DNA from: Lineus longissimus
Lineage: Eukaryota; Nemertea; Pilidiophora; Heteronemertea; Lineidae
Reading direction: 5' to 3'
Length of the DNA: 64,000 nt
Assembly (NCBI RefSeq): GCF_910592395.1
Contig: NC_088317.1
Coordinates: 6,944,001 to 7,008,000 of the forward strand
The notes below the pieces were generated by a model, which was not told the origin of the DNA, did not search any database, and worked only from the letters and a program-made list of their open reading frames with translations. Positions 25,987-51,687 of the stretch are shown here, piece by piece. How positions within the stretch are numbered: the first letter of the stretch is position 1; each line of letters begins with the position of its first letter. Made by a program: the position numbers and the translations under genes.

Positions 25987-27429
25987 GTAATTGGTTTCCG
26001 TCAATCTCAAGGAAAACAGCTTTCAACATCGATTCAATTATTCCTGCGCGTGATGAAGAATTAAAAAGAATCTGCACGATTCGAAATTCAATATGGCCAC
26101 TCGCATCACACCTTTATTATCTGTGGGCCGAGGGGTCATGCTCACTATGTGATGTTATTTTCTTACACCTTTCTTATTATCTAACACCACACTTCCCCAG
26201 AAATATCAAGAAAATGGCAAATACAAGGCCATTTTGTCGATGACAAGACCACATGAAAGCGTGAAGTTGCAACGTGGGAATTCTTACGTTATGAGGCAAC
26301 AGGGATTAGTCCAGGTAACCTCGACCCTATCCGCCGCACAGCAGGGGGGGGGGCTCCAGGAAGCCTCGTTGATTTACCCAAGGCGACACATATATTTTCA
26401 GTGTATACAGTGGATGAGCTGTCATACCGAGCGCTCTGGTATTGCAGATTATTCACTTGGATCAAGGTTACCCATCCTACAGAAAAACACGTGACCGGTC
26501 ACGGGAAGCTTACGCCCCCAAATCGAGTTCATGACGCGTGAATTACTGTCAAGTACCAGTCTCTGTGATGAGTGAATGGAGGAGACCTGGTGAAAGAGTC
26601 TAAACAGGGAGCAACAATGAAAATCACACTGAGGAGGGAAGGTCTTCTATTCTTTCAACAATCGGGAATCTGATCTGATCTGCATCTGGGATGAATGAGA
26701 AAAAATCCCTCGCAGTCCGAAAATTGCGTGGTCGGCCTGCACTCTCAGTTATGCGATATTTCTTGCATGCATCTCTTGCAAATCTTTCTCAAAACGTGTT
26801 CTGCAATGTCGTCAAGTGCGGTGAGAACATTTTTTATAATATTGTCTCATAAAAGGCGATCTCTCATTCACGGTCCTTGATTTTTTGTTCAGTTTGAATG
26901 AACTTTCAGGGTTCGTTTTTCTCCCAATGTCTTGTCGACTGAATCAATGGGTACACTAATATGCTCGTATTATATGCTCACAGTGATAAAAAACACTTGT
27001 TTTATATGTAATAGTGTTACGTTTAATTTATATATGTACCTCAAATATGAAACACAATCAAGAATATCTACAAGAAAGTTAGACATAAATATAACATTTT
27101 CTGTACATTTTTACAGTTTACATAGTAATTCTTCATTCAGGTGATTCTTTAAGGTTTCTAGTACACTTCAGTAACTCAAAAATGTTCTTACAATTTTACA
27201 ATACAGATTGTGATCTTTGAGACACTCAAATAGAATTTCTCAAGTTAAAACGTTATTTTGATAAATGGGATGGTGTGGCCGATACGTGTATATCACTTTG
27301 ATATAAAAGAGAATTCATATTGATAAGAAACTCAAAAACCTATTTCATGTTATGACATGCCAAAGTATAATGCAGTCCAAAGGTTTCGTTACTAGTGCAT
27401 CCCGGTGGTAGTGATTGTATCATTAGGAA
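24239..27429. other. Intergenic region between convergent CATSPERD and ACADVL
   Basis: No coding exon seen. It contains a pogo-like MITE (24329-24494), a remnant of the TTAA-flanked MITE (about 24765-24800), AATAAA at 25332-25337 that could serve the CATSPERD transcript about 1.1 kb after its stop, a (TGTC)8 microsatellite at 25951-25983, and the ACADVL 3' UTR at its right end. The genes on either side are transcribed toward each other. Confidence 0.6.
24329..24494. mobile_element. pogo-like MITE copy downstream of CATSPERD
   Basis: TACAGTGGAACCTCCCTTAG-type left end (start about 24329), family interior GGTCCCAAATTGGTTGCTTC, truncated right end AGAGAGGTTCTACTTTACA. Confidence 0.75.
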
Positions 27430-40506
<13,077 letters not shown>

Positions 40507-41607
40507 CTACCATACAAAGATGAATACATGTATAATAGTTTTGAAAATAGAAGAGGGGATGGGGTTAGTTTTAAAACTAACATGTACTGACATGTTAATA
40601 CGAATCCAATGGCAATGACAAGATTTGATGAAACAAAAATAATAGGACCTCTGACTGGCTTGTGGTTTTCGACTCGATGACCCGACGACACAATGACGCG
40701 ATCGAGTTTGACATTTTTTGAAGAATATGCTTGGAATGTAATTTATCAATAAGTGGAGGAAAATACAATAAAGTATCAAACGTTACAACCCCCTTTTCAG
40801 CTGTTTCCACCGTATTTAACCCGTACATTTTTTGTTTCCCACAAGATAGCATTTTCGATAAAACCATGCGCCATGCTGCTGCAGGCCAACTGGTACCCAT
40901 CCCAATTTTGCATGAATACAGTAGGAAAAGCTGGCTGGTTCTTATCGCTGTTGATATGCGGCGCTGGGGTAGCTTCAGATCGGTAGCTTCGGGAACCAAA
41001 ATGATAGCGATTGCACATTAGGCCCACATCCTTCCATAGCTGGTACTCCAATAGCAGCAATTGCAGTGTGCCGTAGCTCGGATTTTAGCAAATCCATAGC
41101 AACGATTGTGTCATCGAGTCTTCGCTTCGTCGAGCCGAATACCACAAGCCCCTCTGACTGACCTACTGACCAAACGTAATTCTACTTTGACCCGAAAAGT
41201 TGAGGATATGGGGTCAACTGGGGTCATAACTAACAATTAACAGTGTTCAATGCCCACAATACAAGCATGACAGACGAGCATTGCTGCATTGAACAGTCAT
41301 TAGTCAAGGACAAAAAAGCATATCAAAGAATAGGATATATCTCGGATAATTCGAAAAACTGCTAAACAAAATGAATATCTATAGTACCTAGATGAAGACT
41401 GGAACTGTTCTAAGTGCCTCAGCAAAGACACAGCTCGCCGAAAACGCATCATTTTCGGTATTGTTTAGGAGAAGTTGTTGACTCCTGTTTTCCCGTTCAC
41501 TCGATGGTGTATCTGGCACTCTTGTACCCAGAAAACTTTTACGTATAAGTCGATGTACATTTTGCACACAATAGTCTCCCTGGTTTTCAGGTTGCCTAAA
41601 TATCAAG
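40507..41607. promoter_or_regulatory. Head-to-head ACADVL / MED11 intergenic region
   Basis: Two housekeeping-type genes diverge here: the first recognised ACADVL exon ends near 40506 and MED11 starts at 41608. The ACADVL presequence exon should lie in this interval. A minus-strand stretch near 40840-40870 (MVLSKMLSCGKQKM) looks presequence-like, but I could not fix its donor. The MED11 start lies in AAGATGGCTGCG, close to the YY1 site found at many TATA-less housekeeping starts. No TATA box was recognised. Confidence 0.5.
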
Positions 41608-43244
41608 ATGGCTGCGCCGAGTGACAAGCTTCAGCAACTCGACAATATTGAAAGGGATGTTGCAAACGCTCTGCAATGTGCAGGTCCGTTATCTGATATT
41701 CAAAGTTCATCCTTTATGATTGTTGCATTGATGTGCGAAGTTTGCACGAATAAGGTTGCCTTAATCAATACGAAATCACCCCTTGAATTTTATGGATTCT
41801 GGCCCTATCTTGGCCGTGCATTTGTACTGCACTGTATGTCTACATTAGATTGTGTACACAAAGTCACTCAAGTGGTTATTTCCATGAAAGGACAAATATA
41901 CACGAAACCACCCGAGTGTGATTTCTGAGGTATCACACTATACCCGATGGGGAAAACCAAGGAACGAGTTTAGAATCCCCGATCACACCCCAAAAAAAGG
42001 TCATCGGTTGACTAACCAAGCACCACTGTTCAATGGATTTATAGTTGAATGCGATCAAACTACGTCATTTCCGATCGGGGATTCTAAATTTTAGCCAAAA
42101 CCAATGGCTTTCACACGTATTTCATGAGCTCGTTTTTTCCATGATTCATTTGGATATGTTTGCAGAGGATAAAGTGGGGATGGGGTAGTCGGCCACGAAG
42201 GCGTCTACTTCTTCCATCATATCCTGTACCATTACCCTTAGTATACACTTTTATAAGTGGCCTTCTATTCTGGTATTGTAAGAAGAAGACAGTGTAATAG
42301 TGTTGGTCAGTCGCAATCAACTTGCCCTGATCCTTAGACCTGTCAGTCTCTTCTCGTGGTGATCATTTCTTTCAATTTCTTTTTTACTAGGTCAAGCTAT
42401 CGTTGAAATGTCTAAAGACAAACCCAGTCAGAAGCAGGTTGAGAATCACACGACAAATTTTCTGAAGACGTTGGAGGGAGTTGAAAATGGATTGTCAAAA
42501 CAGATAAACTATCTCACTCAAGTATCAACTGGTATGCTCCCGGTGCCCATCTTAATCATTGTAACCCACTTTTCAACTTATCACCCACCTCAACATAGTC
42601 TTGGGGTGATTGGTATTACGTGCGACTGAGCACAGTATTTTGACGCTTACCACTACCACCAGAAAAAAAACATACACCTACATGTAGACTAACATTTTTA
42701 TGTTTGCTAGGGGTTTTTCAATAAAAAAATGTTAGACCACCAGACCAAAGATTTCTTACCATGTTTAGGAACACTTTAACAATACCTAAGCTATCACCGG
42801 ACTACAGGAAAATTGACTAGAGAACGCTGAAAACCTTAAAACGCCACAAAAGATTAAATGTAATAACATTAAAATATTGTCTGCATGTGTTGATGGCTTG
42901 TTTATGCAAAGAGATTGTATTGTTTACAGTCTCTGAAGAAGGGATAAAAATCATCAGAAGGTAAAAGAAGCTCGGTCTCTAAATCTAATGATACATACTA
43001 CACCAATCTAGATATTTATCCTCTTTGCTTTTTTTCAGGGCAACCCCATGAAGGTTCTAGTTATGCCGCCCAGAAAGATCTCCAGATGACTCTGCATCGG
43101 TTGGAACACGTGAAAAGTCGGTTAGCCGAGCTGGAGAGGATGAAGAATGACACAATGAGGATGAGGACACAGCAGATGCAGCCGCAACAGATGCAGGGGA
43201 TGGGGGAAATGATGGTGAAGTCAGAAGCTGGATTGCCTCCTTGA
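41608..43244 (+). CDS. MED11: Mediator of RNA polymerase II transcription subunit 11
   Basis: Small head-module subunit of Mediator, nuclear, working with MED22. Exons 41608-41683, 42391-42531 and 43039-43244 (TGA) join in phase to 140 codons. The protein starts MAAPSDKLQQLDNIERD, continues IVEMSKDKPSQKQ (human ILELSKEK) and has the hallmark INYLTQVSTGQPHEGSSYAA followed by a helix corresponding to human CQMALKRVDYARLKL. Human MED11 is 117 residues. The extra length is a C-terminal Met/Gln-rich tail with QQMQ repeats, encoded where the 76-bp minisatellite starts. A possible polyadenylation signal AATAAA is at 44373-44378. Confidence 0.92.
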
Positions 43245-43881
43245 TAATGGAGGCAAGGACACAGCAGATGCAGGGGATGGGGACATGCCAGTGAAGTCAG
43301 AAGCTGGATTGCCTCCTTGATAGTGGAGGCAAGGACACAGCAGATGCAGGGGATGGGGACATGCCAGTGAAGTCAGAAGCTGGATTGCCTCCTTGATAAT
43401 GGAGGCAAGGACACAGCAGATGCAGGGGATGGGGACATGCCAGTGAAGTCAGAAGCTGGATTGCCTCCTTGATAGTGGAGGCAAGGACACAGCAGATGCA
43501 GGGTATGGGGACATGCCAGTGAAGTCAGAAGCTGGATTGCCTCCTTGATATTGGAGGCAAGGACACAGCAGATGCAGGGGATGGGGACATGCCAGTGAAG
43601 TCAGAAGCTGGATTGCCTCCTTGATAGTGGAGGCAAGGACACAGCAGATGCAGGGGATGGGGACATGCCAGTGAAGTCAGAAGCTGGATTGCCTCCTTGA
43701 TAGTGGAGGCAAGGACACAGCAGATGCAGGGTATGGGGACATGCCAGTGAAGTGATGGGGGAAATGATGGTGAAGTCAGAGGCTGCTCTTCCTCCTTGAT
43801 AATGGAGGCAAGGACACCGCAGATAGAGATGCAGGGGATGGGGGACATGATGGTGAAGTCAGAAGCTGGATTGCCTCCTTG
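43170..43881 (+). repeat. 76-bp minisatellite copied from the end of the MED11 coding sequence
   Basis: AGGCAAGGAC recurs at 43251, 43327, 43403, 43479, 43555, 43631 and 43707 (exact period 76), with a variant at about 43805. Each unit holds ACAGCAGATGCAGGGGATGG, GTGAAGTCAGAAGCTGGATT and GCCTCCTTGATA, the last coding bases plus the TGA stop of MED11. The copies lie in the predicted 3' UTR after the native stop at 43242-43244. Confidence 0.93.
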
Positions 43882-44980
43882 ATTGAATTCATATGGCTGT
43901 CAGATTTCAGATGTTGTGCTTTTGTCTTTTTGAGGATATCCTGCATTAGATAAGTGACATTTTCTGATACAAGTACTGAGAGTTTAATATCATTTTCAGT
44001 TGATACTGTCTTCCGTATTATTTTCTCTGACTAAGTAAAGACTTGCCAGTATTTTAGGCTCACGGAATATGATGGGCAGAGACGTACTGTCTCTGTGTTA
44101 GAACTGATGCTGTCTGGCGACCAGAATGTATACATGTACTCCGAAAATATTGAAACTGACATTGCAGGAATTCCTGACAAATAACTGTATGTCGGCCTAC
44201 CCCATCTACATGTCATTTGAGTGTTAGAGGTGATTGCATTTTAATGTCTTCATTTGTTTTGTATTTATATTTCCCAGATGCCGTGAAACAGGATGTTGAA
44301 TAACTTTTGTACAATTGACAAAGAGGATGAAGGGTTTGCAGTATGGGCATGCCTGGTACTGTATGGTTTAGGAATAAAATATGATATCTACCCAACTTTT
44401 CTGTCAGCAGAGTTACATGTGGTATGCTGTGTGGTGATGAAATTGACAAACAAGCTGATCTTACTAAGTGACTTAAGTACATGTACCTTAATACAGTTTG
44501 CACTGCCATTTTCTATATTTATTTTCAGAATAAATCTATACATCACAATGAAGTTTGAACGTTTTTACATTTCTTATAGAGAGGGTTTCTCAATACTATT
44601 CCCTGCCTATGATATTGATTGATATCCCAATGCATCAAACAATGCAGGGCTACAAATAAACCGGAGCTATACAAATACCGCATTCTACTTCATATGAAAA
44701 GTTTACTCTGAGTAGTTTCATAAGACAGCTAATATGTCTCATCTACACTATAATCCTGATCTTAACCTCTTTATAAATATTGACAATATTGACCTATAAA
44801 ACGGTAAAGCCACTTCTTGGCTGGCATAAATGAGAATGCACCGTTTATCTGGTATCGGAAATTACAGAAAGTCTTGCCGGTATGCAGAGAAAGTTTCTGA
44901 CAGAAGCCTACATCTACAATCAATAAATTGATTTATTACGGGTACCTTATGAAGATAGTAGGGTTACAAGTATAAACGGC
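43882..44980. other. MED11 3' flank
   Basis: No gene seen. It contains AATAAA at 44373-44378 and a second AATAAA near 44530, plus a diverged trace of the GGGCTACAAATACC motif near 44646. Confidence 0.5.
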
Positions 44981-46140
44981 AGTCGGACTCGTGTGGTTGA
45001 ATTAGAATAAACTGTTCCAGGCTTGTTTCCACTTCAGATTGCTAGAGGTAAAGTCAGTCGTGTGGTTCCTACCCTACACAGATTGAAATGATGCCTATAA
45101 ATTCTACCAGGCCAGACTTCCACTGCTTGAGGTGAGGTCAGTCGTGGTTTTCATTTTCCTGGCTTATTTCCACTTTTGTTTGCTCAACATGAAGACAGTC
45201 ACGTGGTTGTGACTTTCCTACCTACGCAGAAAATACAACCTTTGAATTCCTCCAGGCTGGATTCCACTTTTGTCTACCAGAGGTGAAGGCAGTCATGTGG
45301 TTGTGATGTTCCAACGCAGAAGGGGAACCCCTGAAATCCATCGAGCTGGATTCCACTTCAGTCTGCCAACGGTGAAGACTGTCACGTGGTTGTGACTTTC
45401 CTACCTACACAGAAAATACAACCTTTGAATTCCTCCAGGCTGGTTTCCACTTTTGTTTGCAAGAGGTGAAGGCAGTCATGTGGTTGTGATGTTCCAACAC
45501 ATGTGTTGGAACATCACAACCACATGACAGAAGGGGAACCTTTGAAATCCATCGAGCTGGATTCCACCTCAGCCTGACAACGGTGAAGACAGTCACGTGG
45601 TTGTGACTTTCCTACCCTACACAGAAAATGGAACCTTTGAATTCCTCCAGGCTAAATTGTCCACTTCAGTCTGCGAGAGGTGAAGGCAGTCATGTGGTTG
45701 TGACATCCATACCCGACATGGATTAAAATGGAACCTGAAAATTCCTCCAGGCTAAATTGTCCTCTTCAGTCTGCAAGAGGTGAAGGCAGTCGTGTGGTTG
45801 TGACATCCATACCTCACATAGATTGAAATGGAACCTGAAAATTCCTCCAGGCTTGAACCGAGGTTTATCTGCTCGAGGTGAAGGAGATCACATGGTTGGG
45901 ACATTCCTACCCAATGCACGTTAAAATGGCCCCTATGAATTTCGACAAGCTTGAAATGAGTCCTGTCTACTTGAGGCGGAGGCAGTCAGCGATGTGGTTG
46001 TAACATCCCTAATTTACGTAGGCTGAAATAGATCCTTTGAATTCTTCCAGGCTTGAGCTCTGCCTGCTCGAGGAGAGGGCTGAGGTCAAGTGGTTCTGAC
46101 ATGAAACAGAACCGATGAATTCCTCCACGCTTTATTCTGG
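44980..46140. repeat. Diverged tandem repeat (about 105-110 bp) with a GAAGGCAGTCATGTGGTTGTGA core
   Basis: About ten irregular units share ATTCCTCCAGGCTGGATTCC, GAGGTGAAGGCAGTC and TGTGGTTGTGA. A perfect local palindrome, CATGTGGTTGTGATGTTCCA and its complement, lies at about 45478-45527. No open frame spans the array. It is followed directly by two MITEs. Confidence 0.65.
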
Positions 46141-46156
46141 CTCTGTCTGAGGGAAT

Positions 46157-46535
46157 TACAGTGGAATCTCCCTTAGCAGACACCTCTCTATTAAGGAAAA
46201 CCTCTCTAGTGAGGACTTTAGTTTTGGTCCCAAATTGTTTCCATTCAATTTGACCTCTCTAATCAGGATACCTCCCTATTAAGGACAGCACTTGCCAGTC
46301 CCGAGGGTGTCCTTAATAGAGTGGTTCTGTTATACATGTATTGTCAACAGTGATGGCTTATCGTTGCAAATTACAGTAGAACCTCCCTAGCTTAGCAGAC
46401 CATTCTGTATTAAGGACACTAGTTTTGGTTCCAAATTGGGTGTTTCCACTCAATTTGACCTCTCTAATCAGGACTCCCTATTAAGGACAGCACTTGTCAG
46501 TCTTGAGGATGTCCTTAATAGAGAGGTTCTACCGT
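46157..46535. mobile_element. Two adjacent pogo-like MITE copies
   Basis: Copy 1 is 46157-46333 (TACAGTGGAATCTCCC to GTGGTTCTGTTATA); copy 2 is 46372-46535 (TACAGTAGAACCTCCC to AGAGAGGTTCTACCGTA). Same orientation, 38 bp apart. Confidence 0.8.
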
Positions 46536-47195
46536 AGTTGCAGATTTTAGTGGTGCAGGTCTGAGCTTCGATCTTTTATTAATAAGTCAATAGAACTGCA
46601 GTGGATGAAGAACCTGAATGGACAACTCTCCTTCGAAGGACACCGCAATTTCCGCCAAACTTACCATTCTATTTCACCCCCATTCGACAAAACTCTCAAT
46701 GTAAGACATCTATTTGGGGTCAGATCAGTTGCAATAGGACTCGGGGAGGGGAAAACGAAGTTGTAAGGATTGTCTCTCAGGTAATGGAGGTTCTCCAGTG
46801 GGGGTGCACTTTGCACCCATCACATCATTTGCAAGAATCGCTGTAGCCTGGCCAGAAATCGGTCAATTTTGCCAGGGATGCATTCAAAACACGGCCAACT
46901 ATTCCACTTCTTGTTCGCATGTGGTCACTGCTATTGGAAGTGGCCGGCCCGTCTTATGCCAACTTTAAAGGCCTCTAGCTATTGAAAAATGGTCACTTTT
47001 TGTAGATTTTACATGTAATTCCCTTAAAAAAGCACTTGTCGCAATGCGATAGGACCCCTCAGTCCCGAGCTACAGCCATTTTCTCGAATGACGTGAAGTT
47101 TGTGCTTTCGATTTTCCTCCATCATTCAAATTGCTGTTAAATCAACAATTCTTTACTTTTTAGACTCTGGTCACAGATACACGTCTAGTTTTAAC

Positions 47196-47732
47196 GGTAA
47201 CCGGAAAAACGCCGACCGACCGACCGACCGACTGACCTGCCAACCTACCGTCATATGCAGTATCCCTTTCGCTTCTCTATAGCACATGTATCTGTGTAGT
47301 GCCCAGCGCAATGGACGTGATGGAGTCCGACGTGTCTGACAGCAGCATCTCCAGTCAATTATACCGGGAAAACGAGCCCACGCGGTAATGAACTGATAAC
47401 GATACTCTAAAGATATGCTTTGTCTACATGGTCGGTGGATATAAAAACATGATTTGGGCCTAATCTATGCACTGTAGTTTTTCTACTCGAGTGTCTCGAC
47501 CGATGCAATGCATGAACTGCAACGCGCAACATGCATTTGTTGTCATTTGACCAGCGCACGTGCGCTTGTTTACAATTTCATTTCACATGACTTGCTATCG
47601 TGGATTGGATATATCACATTGACTTATGAGACCTGTGACTCAACTACGAAACTCCTTGGGTTGGTAGGTCGGAAGGTGGGTCGGTCAGTCGGTCGGTCGG
47701 TCGGTCGGTCGGTCGGCGTTTTTCCGGTTACC
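47196..47732. mobile_element. 537-bp TIR transposon with 9-bp target duplication
   Basis: Ends GGTAACCGGAAAAACGCCGA and its complement at 47713-47732, followed inward by (GACC)n and (GGTC)n tracts. AGTTTTAAC flanks both sides (47187-47195, 47733-47741). The host sequence is itself tandemly duplicated, and the sister copy near 47840-47850 has a single AGTTTTAAC: an apparent empty site. A 9-bp duplication suits Mutator-like elements. Inside, 47311-47383 starts MDVMESDVSDSSISSQ and ends at GTAATG. Confidence 0.85.
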
Positions 47733-48591
47733 AGTTTTAACACACACAAAATGAAGTTCCATTGATCTTCTGCCTTAGAAAGGGTGTTAAATCAAATTCT
47801 TTTTACCTTTTAGACTTTTGTCACAGATCATACACGTCCAGTTTTAACATACACAAAATGAAGTGAATGGTGATTTCCATTGATCTTCTGCCTTAGAAAG
47901 GCTAGGGCAATTTTACCCATAATACAGAGACATGTGGTTTGGCACCCAAGGTGTTCCTATCCATTTTGTCAATGTTTTATGTAAAGATTGTGAAACACAT
48001 TGATACTTGTGGATGAGCCCGAAATTCAGTCATACACATGCATTTCTCTGGAAATTAGCGAATAAATATATTTTCATCATAGCACATTTATTTTCATAAT
48101 AGAAGTATATACAGCTATTGCATTTTCAATTGCAGATACATCAACATCGATAACTGATCAACGATAATCTACACTTTCTTCATCCATGGTTGTAACTATT
48201 ATGCTGAAGAAAGGATAGCACAAATTATGCCGAGACCACAAATTAAACCTTAATGTTATTTTTTGGGTTACAGTGGATACTAGATATGATAATCAATCAC
48301 TCAAGACACGCGGGCCTAAAAGGCCTACAACGTTCACTCAAATTTGAAACTGAATTTGAAATTTCTCAATTATGTAAACACATTGAATATAAATTGGAAC
48401 ATGGCTGTTCTGTGCACCGATATTATACAGGTTACCCTTGCCTATAACGTCTTCTATATACCTTCTTGTACAACTGAAGATGTACCCTTAATTTGATTAG
48501 GCCCACAAAGGGGTATCACCAGGAATGGTTGTGAATACTAAAGAAATCTTTGTAGTAAACTCCGCCCTCAGCCTACAATAAGTAGGCAGGC

Positions 48592-49204
48592 CGCAAATTT
48601 TTTTTTCCAAACACGATATCCATTAGACTTATTTAAAGCTCTCTGATTGGCTGATATCATAGTGCGTCATCACTCCTTATATGGAACAACTTGTATAGGC
48701 TATGAATGAATGTGATGCATAGACAATAGAGGGATAGGGCATATGACATGTGTGTACATCCATGTCCAAGCTGTGAAGTTAGTTTGTGCTTGGTGTGTGT
48801 AACGTTGGCCAACAAGGTGTATGTTTTGCAATTTGTAAACGCTGGAGCCAATTTTAAAGCCTGTAGGCCCAGCATCATCACAGGCAGCTACCGTATGCTT
48901 CTAGCTAGGCCTACCCATTGCAATAATATGGCCTAACGTTAGATTTAGACTTAGAGACTTCGGCTAAACAAACAGCACAGACAGACATGATGATGATGGG
49001 AGGGGGTATATCCTAGGCCTACACCCATATGACACTGGCTGGATTCGAACTCACACCGACATTTATCAGATTAGCAGTCCGACGCGCCAACTATTAGGCC
49101 ACACTAGTTGTTCCATATAAGGAGTGATTACGCACTATGATATCAGCCAATCAGAGAGCTTTAAACAAGTCTAATGGATATCGTGTTTGGAAAAAAAAAT
49201 TTCG
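48592..49204. mobile_element. Inverted-repeat element with about 100-bp arms and a tRNA-like segment
   Basis: 48593-48692 is nearly the reverse complement of 49106-49204 (GATATCCATTAGACTT, GCTCTCTGATTGGCTGATAT, CCTTATATGGAACAACT). Next to the right arm, about 49032-49103 on the minus strand holds an A-box-like TGGCCTAATAGTTGG, GGACTGCTAATC as in tRNA-Ser(GCT) anticodon arms, and B-box GTTCGAATCC. The stems do not pair well, so this is a degenerate tRNA or tRNA-derived SINE. Confidence 0.65.
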
Positions 49205-50557
49205 CAAGCAGGTCAAATCTCATGGTTGATGCCAAGAGACGTTTGTGCACTGCCCCCGAATAATGATCTTCAAAATATTTGTAACTAAATGAATGATTTT
49301 CCCCGCCCACAGACCGTGTGGTATTCTGGCGTAAGAACATTTGACCAATATCATTGGGTTTCATAACCATGTGACACGACATAGTCAGGCCTACACATAA
49401 TCATTGTATACCAATCGGGCCTCATTGCGATGTCACCCAAAGACGTTATAGGCAAGAATAACCTGTAGATATACTCCATTGGTCTATTTTCCCCATGTTG
49501 ACATGTCTGGTCAGTGCATAGTGGCAATGTTTATTTCTATCAACTTGTGGCACAATGAATGTAAACAAAATGCATAGGTCTTTAAAGGGGGGAAAATGGA
49601 GCCAAACCTTTGAGTACATGTAGTTCCATTGAACAAGAACATCTGCCTTCTACACACAGATTATTTCCAATGAAAAGAGCCATTGCGGTTGGATACAGCA
49701 GAAAATGACAGCAGTTTCAATATGTAGCTTGTCTTATGCTCAGCCCCAACAGAATGACTTCCTCAATATCATTCTCTGCATGTACTTCCTAAAAGGTTGG
49801 CCTATACAACTTTCAGCGCTGAAGGAGCACTGCTGACTTTGCAACAAGGTCACAAAATGCTAGCAACACCTTGTAAATAATATGTGCAATCATCCCAAAC
49901 TGAGTTTTCAAAATTTCATACAGAGCGGAATCTCCCACTCCATCCCACCATGCCACACAAAATTCAAGCCGATAGGGCCACTTGTTCTGCAGTCAACAGT
50001 TCGGAATGCGAAATCGAAGATGGCCACCCGATTGAGCACAAAATCAATAGAGCACCTCTCCCCACACCACACCATCTGCCACAGAGCATTCTAGCCCATC
50101 TGATTACTCATTCTGCAGTTACTGTCTGGAATGCAAAATCCAAGATGGCCGCCAGTCGGCCATACTGGCTATCAAATAGGGACAAACACTGCTAGGCACC
50201 TACCTAGCCTCCACACCCCAATCCCACACCCCAATCCCACAGCAATATGAAACCAATTATGAGTAACTGCCTCAGTCAGACGCACGCACAAAGAAACAAA
50301 GCAAACCTATATATTCTGATGTTCTGCTGTTAATAACTGCTGTTAATAACTGCACTACTTTTTCCTTGGCCACATCAAAATACAATGAACAAGAATGGCA
50401 CAGGCCTTTGAAATTTATGGAGCATAGTGGGAGCTTGACAGGTACATGATGGGAGCTAACTATACAGGAACGAGACAGTGTCAGTGGATCACCAGCATTA
50501 GTCGGTAGTCTTTTGCTGGTAGAGGTCACAAATCTGGGGCAAAAGAATTTTGAAAAT

Positions 50558-51687
50558 GAAATGGCCAGGGCCATTGTGCTCACCTCATGTGGAGGAAAGA
50601 TGGATAAAGAGCATGGTATTGTGTCATGTAGTGTAAGGTTTGATGTAGGTCCAAGCAATTACAATTCCCCAAAATGGCCAATTTACAGTACATTCGACCT
50701 CTGTGACCTTGAAAAGTAGGTCAAATCAAAGAAGACCCGGGTGACACATTGAATGGTTGTTAGAATTAGATGTACCTATGATATAAAATTGGTGCCAATC
50801 GGGCAAGTCATTACTAGGAATAATGGCATTTTGAAGAATTTAGGATTTGGCCCCCTCCCTGGAGGCCAAACGGCAAATCAGATCGCACCAAACTTCGGTA
50901 CCTGAGATCACCTGACCAAGGGGTACATGTGTACTTAATTTGTGATCAATAGTCATTGCAGTTAAGAAACGTGCCATAGTTACGGCCTGACGGCGAATTT
51001 ATGCCATTTGACCTCTGTGACCTTGACAAGAAGGTCAAATTAAAAACCTGTGTGACATATACTGTATGGTGGTTAGATGTACCCATGATATCAAATTGGT
51101 GGCAATCGGGCAAGAAGTTAAGGAGTAATCACATTTTTAAGGTTTTTGGATTTTGCCCCCCGGTGGTCAAGTGGTGAATCATATTGGACCAAACTTTGGT
51201 CCCTGAGATCACCTGACTAAGGGGTAAATGTGTACCAAATTTGGTATCAATAGTCATTGCAGTTTAGAAACGTGCCATCGTTACATCCTAACGGCCAATT
51301 TACACCATTTGACCTCTGTGACCTTGAAAAGGAGGTCAAATCAAAAACCCAGAGGACATATGATGCACCTTTGCTAGAAGTACCTACCATATTTTTTTCA
51401 AAATTTCCCGACTACTATTAAGGGAGATATTGCATATTTTCACTTTTAACGTTTGGCCCCCTGGTGGCCAAACCATGAAACGAATCGGACCGAAACTTGG
51501 TCTTCAAGGTGTCATTACATAAGGGTACATGTGTACCAAGTTTCAACTCAATAGCTCTAACAGTTACGAAACCTGCCCTGCTAACGGACGACGGACGACG
51601 ACGATGACGACGACGACGACAACGACGACGACGGACAACGGACGCCACGGTATGGGATAAGGTCACCTCTGCTAAGAGGTGAGCTAA
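50558..51687 (+). mobile_element. 1.1-kb GGTCA-rich dispersed repeat, copy B (intergenic)
   Basis: Same orientation and unit structure as 34336-35426, with the motif TTTGACCTCTGTGACCTTGA (or CGACC variant) at about 50694, 51006 and 51308. It carries a GAC-rich tract at 51594-51640, and ends AAGAGGTGAGCTAACA. Confidence 0.8.

Noticed and set aside
40595-40999. 134-codon minus-strand frame as the ACADVL N-terminus
   Set aside because: It overlaps the expected presequence region, but no splice junction connects it in phase to the 40506 exon with confidence, and most of it does not resemble VLCAD.
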